Shown piece by piece: positions 42,492-51,998 of a DNA stretch of 64,000 nt; position 1 is the stretch's first letter; each line of letters opens with the position of its first letter. Below the pieces are notes generated by a model, which was not told where the DNA came from, searched no databases, and worked only from the letters and a program-made list of their open reading frames with translations. Position numbers and translations under genes: made by a program. The DNA comes from Sediminicola sp040566555 (lineage in GTDB: Bacteria > Bacteroidota > Bacteroidia > Flavobacteriales > Flavobacteriaceae). The stretch is taken from contig NZ_JBEWYP010000010.1 of assembly GCF_040566555.1 (NCBI RefSeq), forward strand, positions 1-64,000, given 5' to 3'.

Positions 42492-44759
42492 TTAGGAAAC
42501 ATTTTCCCTTTTTATCACATTTAATGCAGAACCTTCATTGAACCAATCTATTTGTGATTGGTTGTAGGTATGGTTTACTTTTATGGTATCCTTACTGCCA
42601 TCTTTATGGACTATTTCTAAGGTCAATTGCTTGTCCGGTGCGAATGCTGCTATATCCACGAAATTGAAAGTATCATCTTCCTGAATAAGATCGTAATCTG
42701 CTTCATTGGCAAACGTTAACCCCAACATCCCTTGTTTTTTAAGGTTTGTTTCATGGATACGTGCAAAAGATTTTACCAATACGGCTGCCACTCCCAAATG
42801 TCTTGGCTGCATGGCCGCATGTTCCCTTGAAGAACCTTCACCATAGTTATGGTCACCCACAACAATGGTCTTAATACCTGCTGCCTTATAAGCTCTTTGT
42901 GCATCTGGCACGCCAACATACTCTCCGGTAAGCTGATTCTTTACGAAATTGGTCTTCTTATTATATGCGTTTACAGCACCGATCAAGGTATTGTTCGCAA
43001 TATTATCCAAGTGTCCTCTGTAACGCAACCATGGACCTGCCATTGAGATATGGTCCGTAGTACATTTTCCAAAGGCTTTGATCAATAATTTTACGCCTTG
43101 TAAGCTTTCTGGTGTAAGAGGAGTGAAAGGTTCCAATAATTGTAATCTTTCTGATTTTGGGTCAACCTTAACCACCACACTAGACCCATCCTCATTAGGG
43201 GCCAAATATCCGGCATCCTCAACATCAAATCCTAACGGTGGAAGTTCTATTCCCAACGGTTCGTCCAATTTTACCTCTTCCCCATTTTCGTTCAAAAGGG
43301 TATCGGTCATTGGATTAAAGTCCAAACGCCCTGAAATTGCGATTGCAGCCACCATTTCTGGAGATCCTACAAAGGCATGCGTATTTGGATTTCCATCGGC
43401 CCTTTTGGAGAAGTTTCTGTTAAAGGAATGTACAATAGTATTCTTCTCATCCCCTTTTAGGTCGCTTCTGTCCCACTGTCCGATACATGGACCACAGGCA
43501 TTTGTAAATACTGTAGCTCCAAGATTTTCAAAGATCTGCAATAGGCCATCCCTTTCGGCGGTAAACCTAATTTGCTCAGAACCTGGGTTAATTCCAAAAT
43601 CTGATTTTGCTTTTATTTTTTTATCTACGGCTTGTTTGGCAATAGAGGCGGCACGGGTCAAATCTTCGTAGGAAGAGTTGGTACAGGAACCGATCAATCC
43701 CCAATCTACCTTAATAGGCCATCCATTTTCTCTAGCCTTTACTCCCAATTCACCCACTGGTGTGGCCAAATCCGGTGTAAACGGACCATTTAAGTGAGGT
43801 CTTAGTTCATCTAGGTTGATCTCTATCAACTCATCAAAATATTTTTCTGGATTGGCGTATACCTCTGGATCAGCTGTTAAGTGTTCCTTTACAGCATTGG
43901 CAGCATCGGCTATATCGCTTCTGTCCGTAGCTCTCAGGTAACGCTCCATAGATTCGTCGTATCCAAAAGTAGATGTTGTTGCCCCTACTTCGGCACCCAT
44001 GTTACAAATGGTTCCTTTTCCAGTACAGGAAAGGTTTTTGGCACCATCGCCAAAATATTCTATAATAGCTCCAGTTCCCCCTTTTACGGTAAGGATCCCG
44101 GCTACTTTTAGGATAACATCCTTTGAGGAGGTCCAACCAGAGATATTACCGGTCAATTTTACTCCTATCAGTTTTGGAAATTTCAATTCCCAAGCCATTC
44201 CGGCCATTACATCAACGGCGTCAGCACCACCAACTCCAATGGCAACCATTCCCAATCCACCAGCGTTTACTGTGTGGGAATCCGTACCGATCATCATTCC
44301 TCCTGGGAAGGCGTAATTTTCCAATACAACTTGGTGGATAATTCCAGCTCCCGGCTTCCAAAATCCAATTCCATATTTATTTGATACCGATTCCAAGAAA
44401 TCGAATACCTCTGCACTTGTGCTATTGGCAACCTTTAAATCGGCCGCTGCTCCACTTTTCGCCTGGATCAAGTGATCACAGTGCACTGTGGTAGGAACCG
44501 CAACCTTAGGTTTTCCTGCTTGCATAAACTGCAATAAGGCCATTTGAGCGGTCGCATCCTGACATGCTATACGATCCGGTGCAAAGTCAACATAGTCCTT
44601 GCCCCTTTTAAATTCCTTTGTAGGATTTCCATCCCATAAATGGGAATATAAAATTTTCTCCGAAAGGGTCAGTGGTCTTCCAACGATCTCGCGTGCTTTA
44701 TCAACGCGCTCGGCCATATTGGAATACAATCCCTTGATCATATCGATGTCAAATGCCAT
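42492..44759 (-). CDS. aconitate hydratase, mitochondrial-type
   Basis: 755 residues, the length of the mitochondrial-type aconitases and not the about 890-residue AcnA or AcnB. Contains TVHCDHLIQAKSG, GTDSHTVNAGGLGMVAIGVG, the iron-sulfur cysteines in GSCTNSSYED and NACGPCIGQWDR, and the swivel-domain GDHNYGEGSSREHAAMQPRH. Interconverts citrate and isocitrate in the TCA cycle with a 4Fe-4S cluster. Single-gene unit with its own terminator. Confidence 0.95.
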   Translation of the reverse strand: MAFDIDMIKGLYSNMAERVDKAREIVGRPLTLSEKILYSHLWDGNPTKEFKRGKDYVDFAPDRIACQDATAQMALLQFMQAGKPKVAVPTTVHCDHLIQAKSGAAADLKVANSTSAEVFDFLESVSNKYGIGFWKPGAGIIHQVVLENYAFPGGMMIGTDSHTVNAGGLGMVAIGVGGADAVDVMAGMAWELKFPKLIGVKLTGNISGWTSSKDVILKVAGILTVKGGTGAIIEYFGDGAKNLSCTGKGTICNMGAEVGATTSTFGYDESMERYLRATDRSDIADAANAVKEHLTADPEVYANPEKYFDELIEINLDELRPHLNGPFTPDLATPVGELGVKARENGWPIKVDWGLIGSCTNSSYEDLTRAASIAKQAVDKKIKAKSDFGINPGSEQIRFTAERDGLLQIFENLGATVFTNACGPCIGQWDRSDLKGDEKNTIVHSFNRNFSKRADGNPNTHAFVGSPEMVAAIAISGRLDFNPMTDTLLNENGEEVKLDEPLGIELPPLGFDVEDAGYLAPNEDGSSVVVKVDPKSERLQLLEPFTPLTPESLQGVKLLIKAFGKCTTDHISMAGPWLRYRGHLDNIANNTLIGAVNAYNKKTNFVKNQLTGEYVGVPDAQRAYKAAGIKTIVVGDHNYGEGSSREHAAMQPRHLGVAAVLVKSFARIHETNLKKQGMLGLTFANEADYDLIQEDDTFNFVDIAAFAPDKQLTLEIVHKDGSKDTIKVNHTYNQSQIDWFNEGSALNVIKRENVS

Positions 44760-44957
44760 TATATTGTTTTGTGTTTAAGTTATTGCAATTCAACAAAAAT
44801 AATAAAATAGAATAGGCAAACGAAATTTTAAGAGCACGATTCATATCATTTTAATTGAAAAATCAATGAATGGTTCACAAAAAAATGAATTTGTTAATTT
44901 TTTAGAAAGAAATAAGCGTATTTGCTTACGATAACGATTGAAGTAAGGGGATTCGGA

Positions 44958-45911
44958 TTAGACTAAACGCAGAATTATGTCATCTTCGGAGATCCCTTCG
45001 GCCTCTGCCTTGTAGTTTTTGATGATTCTGTGTCTTAAAATACCCCAGGCAACCGCTTTTACATCTTCTATATCCGGCGAGAACTTACCATTGACCGCGG
45101 CATGTGCCTTAGCACCCAAAATAAGGTTTTGGGATGCCCTTGGACCAGCTCCCCAGTCGATATATTGTTTTACAAAATCCGATGCTGTCGGCAAATTAGG
45201 TCTGGTGCTGTTCACCAGTCGCACTGCATATTCCACCACATTATCGGGAACTGGAATCCTGCGGATCAAATGTTGCACTTCCACGATCTCTTGGGCGCTA
45301 AACAGCGCATTTAAAGTTGCTGTATGGTCTGAGGTCGTTGTTTTTACTACTTCGATCTCTTCCTCTATGGAAGGATATTGTAACTCTATGGCGAACATGA
45401 AACGGTCCAATTGCGCTTCTGGCAAAGGATAGGTACCTTCTTGTTCAATAGGGTTCTGTGTGGCGAGAACGAAGTAAGGCTCCGCCAATTTATATTGGTT
45501 CCCCGCAATGGTAACCGACCTTTCCTGCATGGCCTCCAAGAGGGCCGCCTGCGTTTTAGGTGGCGTACGGTTAATTTCATCTGCTAGGATGATATTGGAA
45601 AATATCGGGCCCTTGATGAACTTAAAATTACGGTTTTGGTCCAATATCTCACTACCAAGAATATCACTGGGCATTAGATCTGGCGTAAACTGAATCCGCT
45701 TAAAATCGAGTCCCAAAGTTTTGGCAATCGTATGAACCATTAAGGTCTTTGCAAGTCCGGGCACACCGATCAAAAGGGAATGTCCACCGGTATAGACGGA
45801 CAATAGTATTTGGCTGACCACCTCATCTTGGCCAATGATCACCTTAGCAATTTCTTGCTTTAAAGCTTTGTGTTTTTCTACTAACCTATTGATGGACGCA
45901 ACGTCTGACAT
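44958..45911 (-). CDS. MoxR-family AAA ATPase
   Basis: 317 residues. Walker A GVPGLAKTLM near 51, Walker B LADEINRTPPKTQAALLEAM, sensor VLATQNPIEQEGTYPLPEAQ and LDRFMFAI, then a C-terminal lid domain with DDIILRLV end. MoxR ATPases act as chaperones for metal or cofactor insertion, usually next to DUF58 and vWA genes. Here none is adjacent; instead it is 4 bp after surA in an operon with two PPIase-type genes, suggesting a role in envelope protein handling. Confidence 0.92.
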   Translation of the reverse strand: MSDVASINRLVEKHKALKQEIAKVIIGQDEVVSQILLSVYTGGHSLLIGVPGLAKTLMVHTIAKTLGLDFKRIQFTPDLMPSDILGSEILDQNRNFKFIKGPIFSNIILADEINRTPPKTQAALLEAMQERSVTIAGNQYKLAEPYFVLATQNPIEQEGTYPLPEAQLDRFMFAIELQYPSIEEEIEVVKTTTSDHTATLNALFSAQEIVEVQHLIRRIPVPDNVVEYAVRLVNSTRPNLPTASDFVKQYIDWGAGPRASQNLILGAKAHAAVNGKFSPDIEDVKAVAWGILRHRIIKNYKAEAEGISEDDIILRLV

Positions 45912-45915
45912 GCAT

Positions 45916-47358
45916 TTACTCCTTTACCCAGTTATTCGCAAAATCGCATCCTTTGTTGTCCTTGTTTACACTGATATAGGTTTCATCTATATGCTCGGCC
46001 ATCCACTTTTCAATGGCTTTGAACTGCTTATCACGAAGTGCCAACTCCTGGATCTTTAAATAATCTTTCGCAAAGTTTGCCTCATGCTCATCATACCTAT
46101 TGGTAATCTTCATGATCTTATATTTTGGAGCCCCTCCTCTTGGATCTTCCTCTAAAATAGGCTGGGAAATCTCGTTATCCTTTAGGTTACGTACCTGATT
46201 GTACAGGGTAGGGTCCATTTTTGTCAATTCAAAGCGAGAATCAAAATTGGTAGGGTTCCTCAAAAGACCTCCATCAAATTTCGTTTCTTTTTCATCAGAG
46301 AAATTCTGGGCGGCCTCGGCAAAAGTATATTTTCCATCAATTACATTCTGACGGATACTATCCAATTCCACCTTGGCAGCATCCATAGCATGCTGTGGGA
46401 TTTCCGGAGCAATCAATATATGCCTCAGATCTACTTCCTGTCCCCTTATCTTTTCTATATAGATAATATGATAGCCAAAGACTGTTTCAAAAGGCTCGGA
46501 TATCTCCCCTTCCCTTAAGCTAAAGGCTACATCCTTGAATTCTTTTACGAATCCCGTCTGTCTGGTCATACTGTAAAAACCACCTTTGGATTTAGATCCT
46601 GGATCTTGGGAGTACAGAATGGCCTTTACACTAAAACTAGCGCCATTATCTTCCACATCGGCTTTAATGCCTCTCAACTTATCTATCACCTTCTGCTTTT
46701 CCACTTCCGGAGCCTTAGGTTCCTTTACAATTTGCGCAATTTCCAATTCAGCACCAAATACTGGACGTTCGTCTGCCGGAATCTTATTAAAGAACTGGCG
46801 CACCTCTTCTGGGGTAATCTCAATCTCCCCAACAATTTTCTGCTGCATTTTCTCGGACAGCATCCTCAATTTGTTGATCTTATAAAGCTCATCCCTAAAA
46901 CTCTCTTCATCATCCTTACGGTAGAACTTCAAAACTTTTTCTATGGAACCTACCTGCGACACAAGAGATTGCAACTGCCTTTCACTGGTGGCATTCACCT
47001 CATCATCGGAAACCAAGATACTATCCTGTACTGCCTGGTGGGCATACAAACGGTCTTCCATTAATTTCCCCAACAAACCGCAACGGGTTATATCTTCTGT
47101 TGATGCCCCTTGACTTCGAAGATCGATCAAGGTTTTCTCAATATCCGATTCCAAAATAACGTAATCGCCAACTACTGCAGCTACTCCGTCCAATTTTATC
47201 CTTTTGAAATTGTTTACAGTATCTTTTTTGTACCCTTCATTGGCTTCCACTGTAATATCTTGTGGTTCTACCTGCGTATCGGGCATTTCATTGTTATCCT
47301 GTGCATACCCCAATACTGTTACTAGTAAAGCGGTTAAAAATGTGATCATCCTATTCAT
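45916..47358 (-). CDS. SurA-like periplasmic peptidyl-prolyl isomerase
   Basis: 480 residues from the ATG at 47358 (signal MNRMITFLTALLVTVLGYAQ). An SurA-N domain follows (VAAVVGDYVILESDIEKTL), then two parvulin domains: one around IAQIVKEPKAPEVEK to GYHIIYIEKIRG and the next around LRHILIAPEIPQHAMDAAK to FDGGLLRNP. It would help fold outer-membrane proteins. The start overlaps the end of the upstream lipoprotein gene by 8 bp and the stop is 4 bp before moxR. Confidence 0.9.
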   Translation of the reverse strand: MNRMITFLTALLVTVLGYAQDNNEMPDTQVEPQDITVEANEGYKKDTVNNFKRIKLDGVAAVVGDYVILESDIEKTLIDLRSQGASTEDITRCGLLGKLMEDRLYAHQAVQDSILVSDDEVNATSERQLQSLVSQVGSIEKVLKFYRKDDEESFRDELYKINKLRMLSEKMQQKIVGEIEITPEEVRQFFNKIPADERPVFGAELEIAQIVKEPKAPEVEKQKVIDKLRGIKADVEDNGASFSVKAILYSQDPGSKSKGGFYSMTRQTGFVKEFKDVAFSLREGEISEPFETVFGYHIIYIEKIRGQEVDLRHILIAPEIPQHAMDAAKVELDSIRQNVIDGKYTFAEAAQNFSDEKETKFDGGLLRNPTNFDSRFELTKMDPTLYNQVRNLKDNEISQPILEEDPRGGAPKYKIMKITNRYDEHEANFAKDYLKIQELALRDKQFKAIEKWMAEHIDETYISVNKDNKGCDFANNWVKE

Positions 47359-48244
47359 CTTGTACATATATCTCAAATTCTTTTTCTTTTACGGCCTCAT
47401 CAATAATCTCGGTTTCCAGCTTCCGCATATAATCCAACCTTCTTCTATTCATGAGCACCTGTCTAATTGAAGGCCTTATAAAGGACAATGGTGCAATATC
47501 ATTCACCTCAAGCACATCAATTACCTTGCCCAAATATACCCCTAATGAATCCTGTATTTCAAAAAATTGTGATTTTTTTAAATACTGATTCTCATTTTCA
47601 AGGCTTAAGGGAGTAATTTCCTTAACGATCTTGGACACCTTTACCCATACCGAATCATTGAGGTTTAGTTTTCTAAACTGCACGCTAATAGAGTCTAGAT
47701 AGGCTTGATCCCTTTTATTGAATCGTTTTAATTTTTCGGCCAGGGCATCCTTTTTCATAAACTGTGGAGGTATTTCCACAAAACGGATCATCATGAGTTT
47801 CTCCCTTAACTTAAAATTCTCCTTTTCATTCTCATAAAAGGCGAACAGCTCTTCTTCATTTACAATAGTATCCAGCGCCTGTTGCACCAAGGCCTCTTTG
47901 TATGCCCTTGTGTATAGATCTATCCTGTAATCGTCTACCAGTTTATCAAATTCGGCCAGTCTATCTACCGGTAAATTGATTTTTGATTTTGATAGAAGCA
48001 ATTGCTTGGATGCCCAAATATTTATATAATTGGAAACAAAGGAAGCACTATCCTCTTTAGACATGTTATCCGTAATAAGTGGCGCGATATCCTCCTGATA
48101 TAAATAGACTTCCCCAACACGGGCAATAGCCCTGTTATCCTTCTTTTTTTTCCAGATCCCCTCGCATGAAGCTCCTAAAAAAAGAAGAGCAACTGCTAGA
48201 AGCAGGGTGAAAAGTTTAATGAATTGTCTTGTTATAAAAAACAT
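47351..48244 (-). CDS. PpiC/SurA-N-like lipoprotein
   Basis: 297 residues from the ATG at 48244, which opens a lipoprotein signal (MFFITRQFIKLFTLLLAVAL, lipobox LGASC). Next RAIARVGEVYLYQEDIAPLI resembles the start of SurA/PpiC proteins, and the rest is helical with EKLKRFNKRDQAYLDS, but I cannot make out a parvulin domain. It is first in an operon with surA and moxR. Probably an envelope chaperone-like factor; activity as an isomerase is doubtful. Confidence 0.75.
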   Translation of the reverse strand: MFFITRQFIKLFTLLLAVALLFLGASCEGIWKKKKDNRAIARVGEVYLYQEDIAPLITDNMSKEDSASFVSNYINIWASKQLLLSKSKINLPVDRLAEFDKLVDDYRIDLYTRAYKEALVQQALDTIVNEEELFAFYENEKENFKLREKLMMIRFVEIPPQFMKKDALAEKLKRFNKRDQAYLDSISVQFRKLNLNDSVWVKVSKIVKEITPLSLENENQYLKKSQFFEIQDSLGVYLGKVIDVLEVNDIAPLSFIRPSIRQVLMNRRRLDYMRKLETEIIDEAVKEKEFEIYVQDE

Positions 48245-48380
48245 CCTGCAAAAGTAACAAATAACCATCGCTGTGCAAGTTCTGATTTTCTGCCAAAAAT
48301 CAACTATTTTTAACAAATGTTTAGAAACACTAAGCCATTGTAAACTGAAAAAACATTTGGGACCCAGTTCCTTATTACCC

Positions 48381-48623
48381 ATGAGCAACCGAAGAATAAA
48401 ATTGATTTGGGACTTTAGAGGCCCTACTTCCGCTAAAACAGCTGAACACCACGAAATACACTTAACGGATTATATCATTGCTGAGAAATTGGATTTGGGC
48501 ATAACCGGTTGCAAGACGTATAGCGAGATGCACAGTATTGCCTTTTTGGTGGTTGACGAATCTAAAATGATACAGGTCCGTGATGCCTTAAAACCACATA
48601 GGGGAGAAGTTTATGAAGACTAA
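48381..48623 (+). CDS. conserved hypothetical 80-residue protein
   Basis: Begins MSNRRIKLIWDFRGPTSAKT at 48381; the frame remains open further up but the sequence there is not conserved-looking. It contains HHEIHLTDYIIAEKLDLGI and HSIAFLVVDESKMIQVRDAL. No signal, membrane segment or named domain that I recognise; alternating strand and helix patterns suggest a small alpha/beta fold. Divergent from the PPIase lipoprotein, 14 bp before the next gene on the same strand. Confidence 0.7.
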   Translation: MSNRRIKLIWDFRGPTSAKTAEHHEIHLTDYIIAEKLDLGITGCKTYSEMHSIAFLVVDESKMIQVRDALKPHRGEVYED

Positions 48624-48637
48624 TCCACACACTGGCA

Positions 48638-49840
48638 ATGGTGCCTTTAAAATTTAAAACTATCGCCTTGAACCACAAATACCTCTTCGCATTTTGGATA
48701 CTATTAACGACTTTCAGCTGTAAGGAAGACACTTCTTCTCCTCCAGTGGATCCTTTGGCATATGTCCTCCAATCCAATCATCCGAATATAAAAAGGGTAA
48801 TGGATAGTATTTCGAAGTACGAAGTACAGATCCGTTTAACTACGGTGACCAGAAGAAATGATAGCGTAATATTAGGTGACCATGATTTTCAGACTAATGC
48901 AGAAAATTATTTTTATCCTGCAAGTACCGTCAAGTTGCCCATTGCTGTCCTGGCATTGGAAAAACTGAACGAGAACGATACCCTTACCATGGATACCCGC
49001 TTTTTTGTGGAAGGAGATACCATCACGACCACTTTTGCCGAGGAAATCATCAAAATATTCGCGGTAAGCGATAACGATGCCTATAACAGGTTATTCGAGT
49101 TTTTGGGCACGGATGAGATCAATAGCCGATTGGAAAATAAGGGCATCGCACCTATTCGCATCTCCCACAGATTATCCACCGAAAATGCGGACCGCACCAC
49201 AACCAGACCACTTGTGGTGTATTTGAATGACAGCACCCTTATGAATAGGACGCGATCCTACAACAAAGCCCCTAGACCATTATCCCTGAACAGTATCAAA
49301 AAAGGAAGGGGATATTATGATGATGATGGAGAACTTATTATGGAACCTTTTGATTTTAGCCTTAAAAACTATTACCCTATTGAAGCCCAGCACGCCGTAC
49401 TGAAACGAATCATGTTTCCCGAATTATTTTCAAAAAAAGAACAGTTCCATATTAATAAAGAACAACGACAACGCCTTTTGAAGGCCATGAGTGTCCTCCC
49501 AAGAGAGGTGGGCTATAATGTAAAGGAATTTTATGACAGCTATGGGAAGTTCTTTATGTACGGGGATACAAAAGACCTAATCCCAAAGGCTCCTAAAATT
49601 TACAATAAAGTGGGATATGCCTATGGAGCCTTAACAGATTGTGCGTATATTAAGGATACAAAAAACGATGTTGAATTTTTGATCACGGCCACCATTTTGG
49701 TGAACGAGGATGGCATCTTTAATGATGACCAATACGAGTATGAATCGGTGGGCATCCCTTTTCTCGCCGAATTGGGCAGGGAGCTCTACCAACTGCAATT
49801 ATCCATAAATAATGGAACCTATGGAACTACTGACCTTTGA
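48638..49840 (+). CDS. class A beta-lactamase-like serine hydrolase lipoprotein
   Basis: 400 residues. Lipoprotein-type signal ending LLTTFSC near residue 28. Catalytic YPASTVKLPI with S96 and K99 (SxxK), and an SDN motif in AVSDNDAYNRL near 149; the third motif, KTG in class A enzymes, appears as YNKVGYAYG near 330. No clear omega-loop ExxLN is visible. It may be a peptidase or esterase acting in the envelope and not a true beta-lactamase. The stop lies within the next gene's start. Confidence 0.8.
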   Translation: MVPLKFKTIALNHKYLFAFWILLTTFSCKEDTSSPPVDPLAYVLQSNHPNIKRVMDSISKYEVQIRLTTVTRRNDSVILGDHDFQTNAENYFYPASTVKLPIAVLALEKLNENDTLTMDTRFFVEGDTITTTFAEEIIKIFAVSDNDAYNRLFEFLGTDEINSRLENKGIAPIRISHRLSTENADRTTTRPLVVYLNDSTLMNRTRSYNKAPRPLSLNSIKKGRGYYDDDGELIMEPFDFSLKNYYPIEAQHAVLKRIMFPELFSKKEQFHINKEQRQRLLKAMSVLPREVGYNVKEFYDSYGKFFMYGDTKDLIPKAPKIYNKVGYAYGALTDCAYIKDTKNDVEFLITATILVNEDGIFNDDQYEYESVGIPFLAELGRELYQLQLSINNGTYGTTDL

Positions 49841-50336
49841 TTCCTTCACCAAGAAAATATATATCAAGGCATCCTTGGAAAAAATATACTGGTGCTGGGC
49901 CACTACGGAGGGCATCATGTCCTGGTTCTTGAGAAGGGCAGAATACCTGGGAGCAGATGCAAAAGTGAGAAACCCGTCCGACTTCATTCAAGAAGGGGAT
50001 ACGTATATCTGGGAATGGCACAATTGGGACGGACAGGAAAAAGGGAGCGTTCTGAAAGCTAACGGCAAAGATTTTTTGGAAATCAGCTTTGCCGGTGATT
50101 GTCGTGTGGCCATAACACTGCAAGATAAGAGCTCTAGTATATTGGTCACCCTGAAACAATACAACATTCCAACGGACGAAAAGAGTAAAATGCAAATCCA
50201 TTATGGGTGTAGCAATGGATGGACTTTTTGGTTGGCCAACCTAAAGGCTTACCTGGAACATGGCATCCTCCTGAATGAAACAGAGCACGATTTACGCCAA
50301 TTTCCCAATGCAGGCCTGGAATTTGTAAATATGTGA
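49821..50336 (+). CDS. SRPBCC/AHSA1-like protein
   Basis: 171 residues from ATG 49821 (MELLTFDSFTKKIYIKASLE); an ATG 9 bp earlier is possible. Typical START-fold opening (IYIKASLEKIYWCWATTEGI) and the AHSA1-type middle (GDTYIWEWHNWDGQEKGSVL) and C-terminal helix (GWTFWLANLKAYLEHGI). Such domains bind hydrophobic ligands or co-chaperones; no catalytic motif is seen. It overlaps the end of the beta-lactamase-like gene by about 20 bp, suggesting co-translation. Confidence 0.82.
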   Translation: MELLTFDSFTKKIYIKASLEKIYWCWATTEGIMSWFLRRAEYLGADAKVRNPSDFIQEGDTYIWEWHNWDGQEKGSVLKANGKDFLEISFAGDCRVAITLQDKSSSILVTLKQYNIPTDEKSKMQIHYGCSNGWTFWLANLKAYLEHGILLNETEHDLRQFPNAGLEFVNM

Positions 50337-50540
50337 TCCCTTCAAAAAAACGCAAATTGATCCTCCAAAAAGTACCTTTTCAAGATAATAATTATCCCCA
50401 AAAAATAAATCTTCCAATAGCAATAGGTCAGATCAATAATTAGGATTAGCTTTGCGCCCAGTTTAAAAAAAAATTGTCGGTATTCCACTCATAACCAATT
50501 ATTTATAGAGGTCTGTTTGGGATATATAAAAGGAAAATGC

Positions 50541-50981
50541 ATGAAGCGTATTAATGAATACAAGAAATTGTTCAACGTTGAAAAGGATATAGACCTAAAA
50601 CAACTTAAAACAACCTATAGAAATTTAGTAAAAGAGTGGCATCCGGATAAATTCCAGAAAGAAGATGCCCTTTTTGAAGAGGCTCAGGTAAAGAGTCAAA
50701 AAATCATAGATGGATACCATTTTTTGGTGAGCATTGCGCCAGAAACCAAGGAAGCCAATTTGGATGAGTACAAGATAACCACCAATGAATCTGGCATTGC
50801 GGATTTTACGCATAAAGGCTTGTTAATGGAAATCACCTTTTTGGACGGCAATACCTACGAATTTTTTGGGGTGACCAAGAATATTTATGTGAAGATGATC
50901 AATTCTGATAAGCAAATGCGTTTTGCCAAGAGGAACATTTTCAACTCATATTTGTATAGAAAATCGAAAAAAAGCGCATAA
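50541..50981 (+). CDS. J-domain/KTSC-domain protein
   Basis: 146 residues from the ATG at 50541, preceded by AAAAGGAAAA; an ATG at 50517 is possible. The N-terminal 65 residues form a short J domain with the HPD motif (EWHPDKFQKED), which activates DnaK-type chaperones. The C-terminal part (EFFGVTKNIYVKMINSDKQM then FNSYLYRK) resembles a KTSC domain, used for binding nucleic acid or protein. A TAGCTTTG -7 box is at 50447-50454. The combination is compact and unusual. Function unknown. Confidence 0.75.
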   Translation: MKRINEYKKLFNVEKDIDLKQLKTTYRNLVKEWHPDKFQKEDALFEEAQVKSQKIIDGYHFLVSIAPETKEANLDEYKITTNESGIADFTHKGLLMEITFLDGNTYEFFGVTKNIYVKMINSDKQMRFAKRNIFNSYLYRKSKKSA

Positions 50982-51067
50982 AAACAAAATCATATGATTT
51001 AAATCAGAGAAATCTAATTTATTAATACGATCTTTGTCAACTATTTAGTAATTAATTAATTTTTATA

Positions 51068-51262
51068 ATGAGTACAGGAACAGTAAAATTTTTCAACGAT
51101 GCAAAAGGATTTGGCTTCATAACTGAAGAAGGATCTAACAAAGAACATTTTGTACACGTATCAGGTTTGATCGACGAAATCCGTGAGGGTGACGAAGTTG
51201 AATTTGAATTGGAGCAAGGAAAAAAAGGATTGAACGCGGTTAACGTAAAAGTTATCGACTAA
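51068..51262 (+). CDS. cold-shock protein
   Basis: 64 residues. STGTVKFFNDAKGFGFITEE and KEHFVHVSGLIDEIREGDEV hold both RNA-binding motifs (KGFGFI and HFVHV, the latter for VFVHF). CspA-family single-stranded nucleic acid chaperone. The upstream 85 bp is AT-rich and may hold a thermosensitive leader; I cannot judge the structure. A hairpin terminator follows. Confidence 0.95.
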   Translation: MSTGTVKFFNDAKGFGFITEEGSNKEHFVHVSGLIDEIREGDEVEFELEQGKKGLNAVNVKVID

Positions 51263-51284
51263 CTTCATTTCTTTTCTAGAAATA

Positions 51285-51312
51285 AGGCCTATCGATTGAT
51301 AGGCTTTTTTTA
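51285..51312 (+). terminator. terminator after the cold-shock gene
   Basis: GCCTATC/GATAGGC with a 4-nt loop and a T-run. Confidence 0.8.
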
Positions 51313-51396
51313 TGCCCAAAAATGAGCTACTGTGAGCTTTTCCGGTTTAAGCTTGATCCATTTTTGACTATATTGAAGTAACCTAAGCAATAGACT

Positions 51397-51786
51397 ATGG
51401 TGCTTCTTTCTAAATGGGTCCTTATTTTATTTGGAATATTCCTAATTGGAGTAGCCTTCCTGATGCTTTTATACCCTACCAAGGCCAGGGCAACTATTAG
51501 AAAAGCCGGCAGCACCCCCTTTATCAATTATATGGAAATATCCCTTCGGATGGTACCAGCAGCCGCTTTGGTCCTTTATGCCGATTTTTCCACATACCCA
51601 ATGATATTCCTTGTCTTGGGATGGTTTATGTTGGCCACTTCCCTGGTACTATATTTTGTTCCCAGAAGGTTGCACCATCAATACGCATTAAAATGTGCAT
51701 CGCTTTTAAACCCAACGGTTATCCGATTCATATCTCCCCTTTCCCTTCTCTTTGGAATATTTATTATCTACGGCACCATTTCATAA
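51397..51786 (+). CDS. four-helix membrane protein, unknown
   Basis: 129 residues with about four hydrophobic segments: ILFGIFLIGVAFLMLLYPT, MVPAAALVLYAD region, MIFLVLGWFMLATSLVLYFV and ISPLSLLFGIFIIYGTI. A basic loop (RRLHHQYALKC) lies between the third and fourth. No family that I can name. It stands alone between the cold-shock gene and the histidine kinase. Confidence 0.65.
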   Translation: MVLLSKWVLILFGIFLIGVAFLMLLYPTKARATIRKAGSTPFINYMEISLRMVPAAALVLYADFSTYPMIFLVLGWFMLATSLVLYFVPRRLHHQYALKCASLLNPTVIRFISPLSLLFGIFIIYGTIS

Positions 51787-51998
51787 ATACAGCAATTGAC
51801 TATGGAATCACCACTTAAATCTTCTGGGTGAATCCTATCTATGTATAGCGAAAATACTCGCTTTTAGGCATATATAGAGATTATTTTATATCTTTAAATA
51901 CCTCCCCTATAAAAAAATCCCGTTCAATCCACAATTCACAGCAAATGGAAGCAACGCGAATAACATCAATACCCCTATAATTAATTGTAGAGATATAA

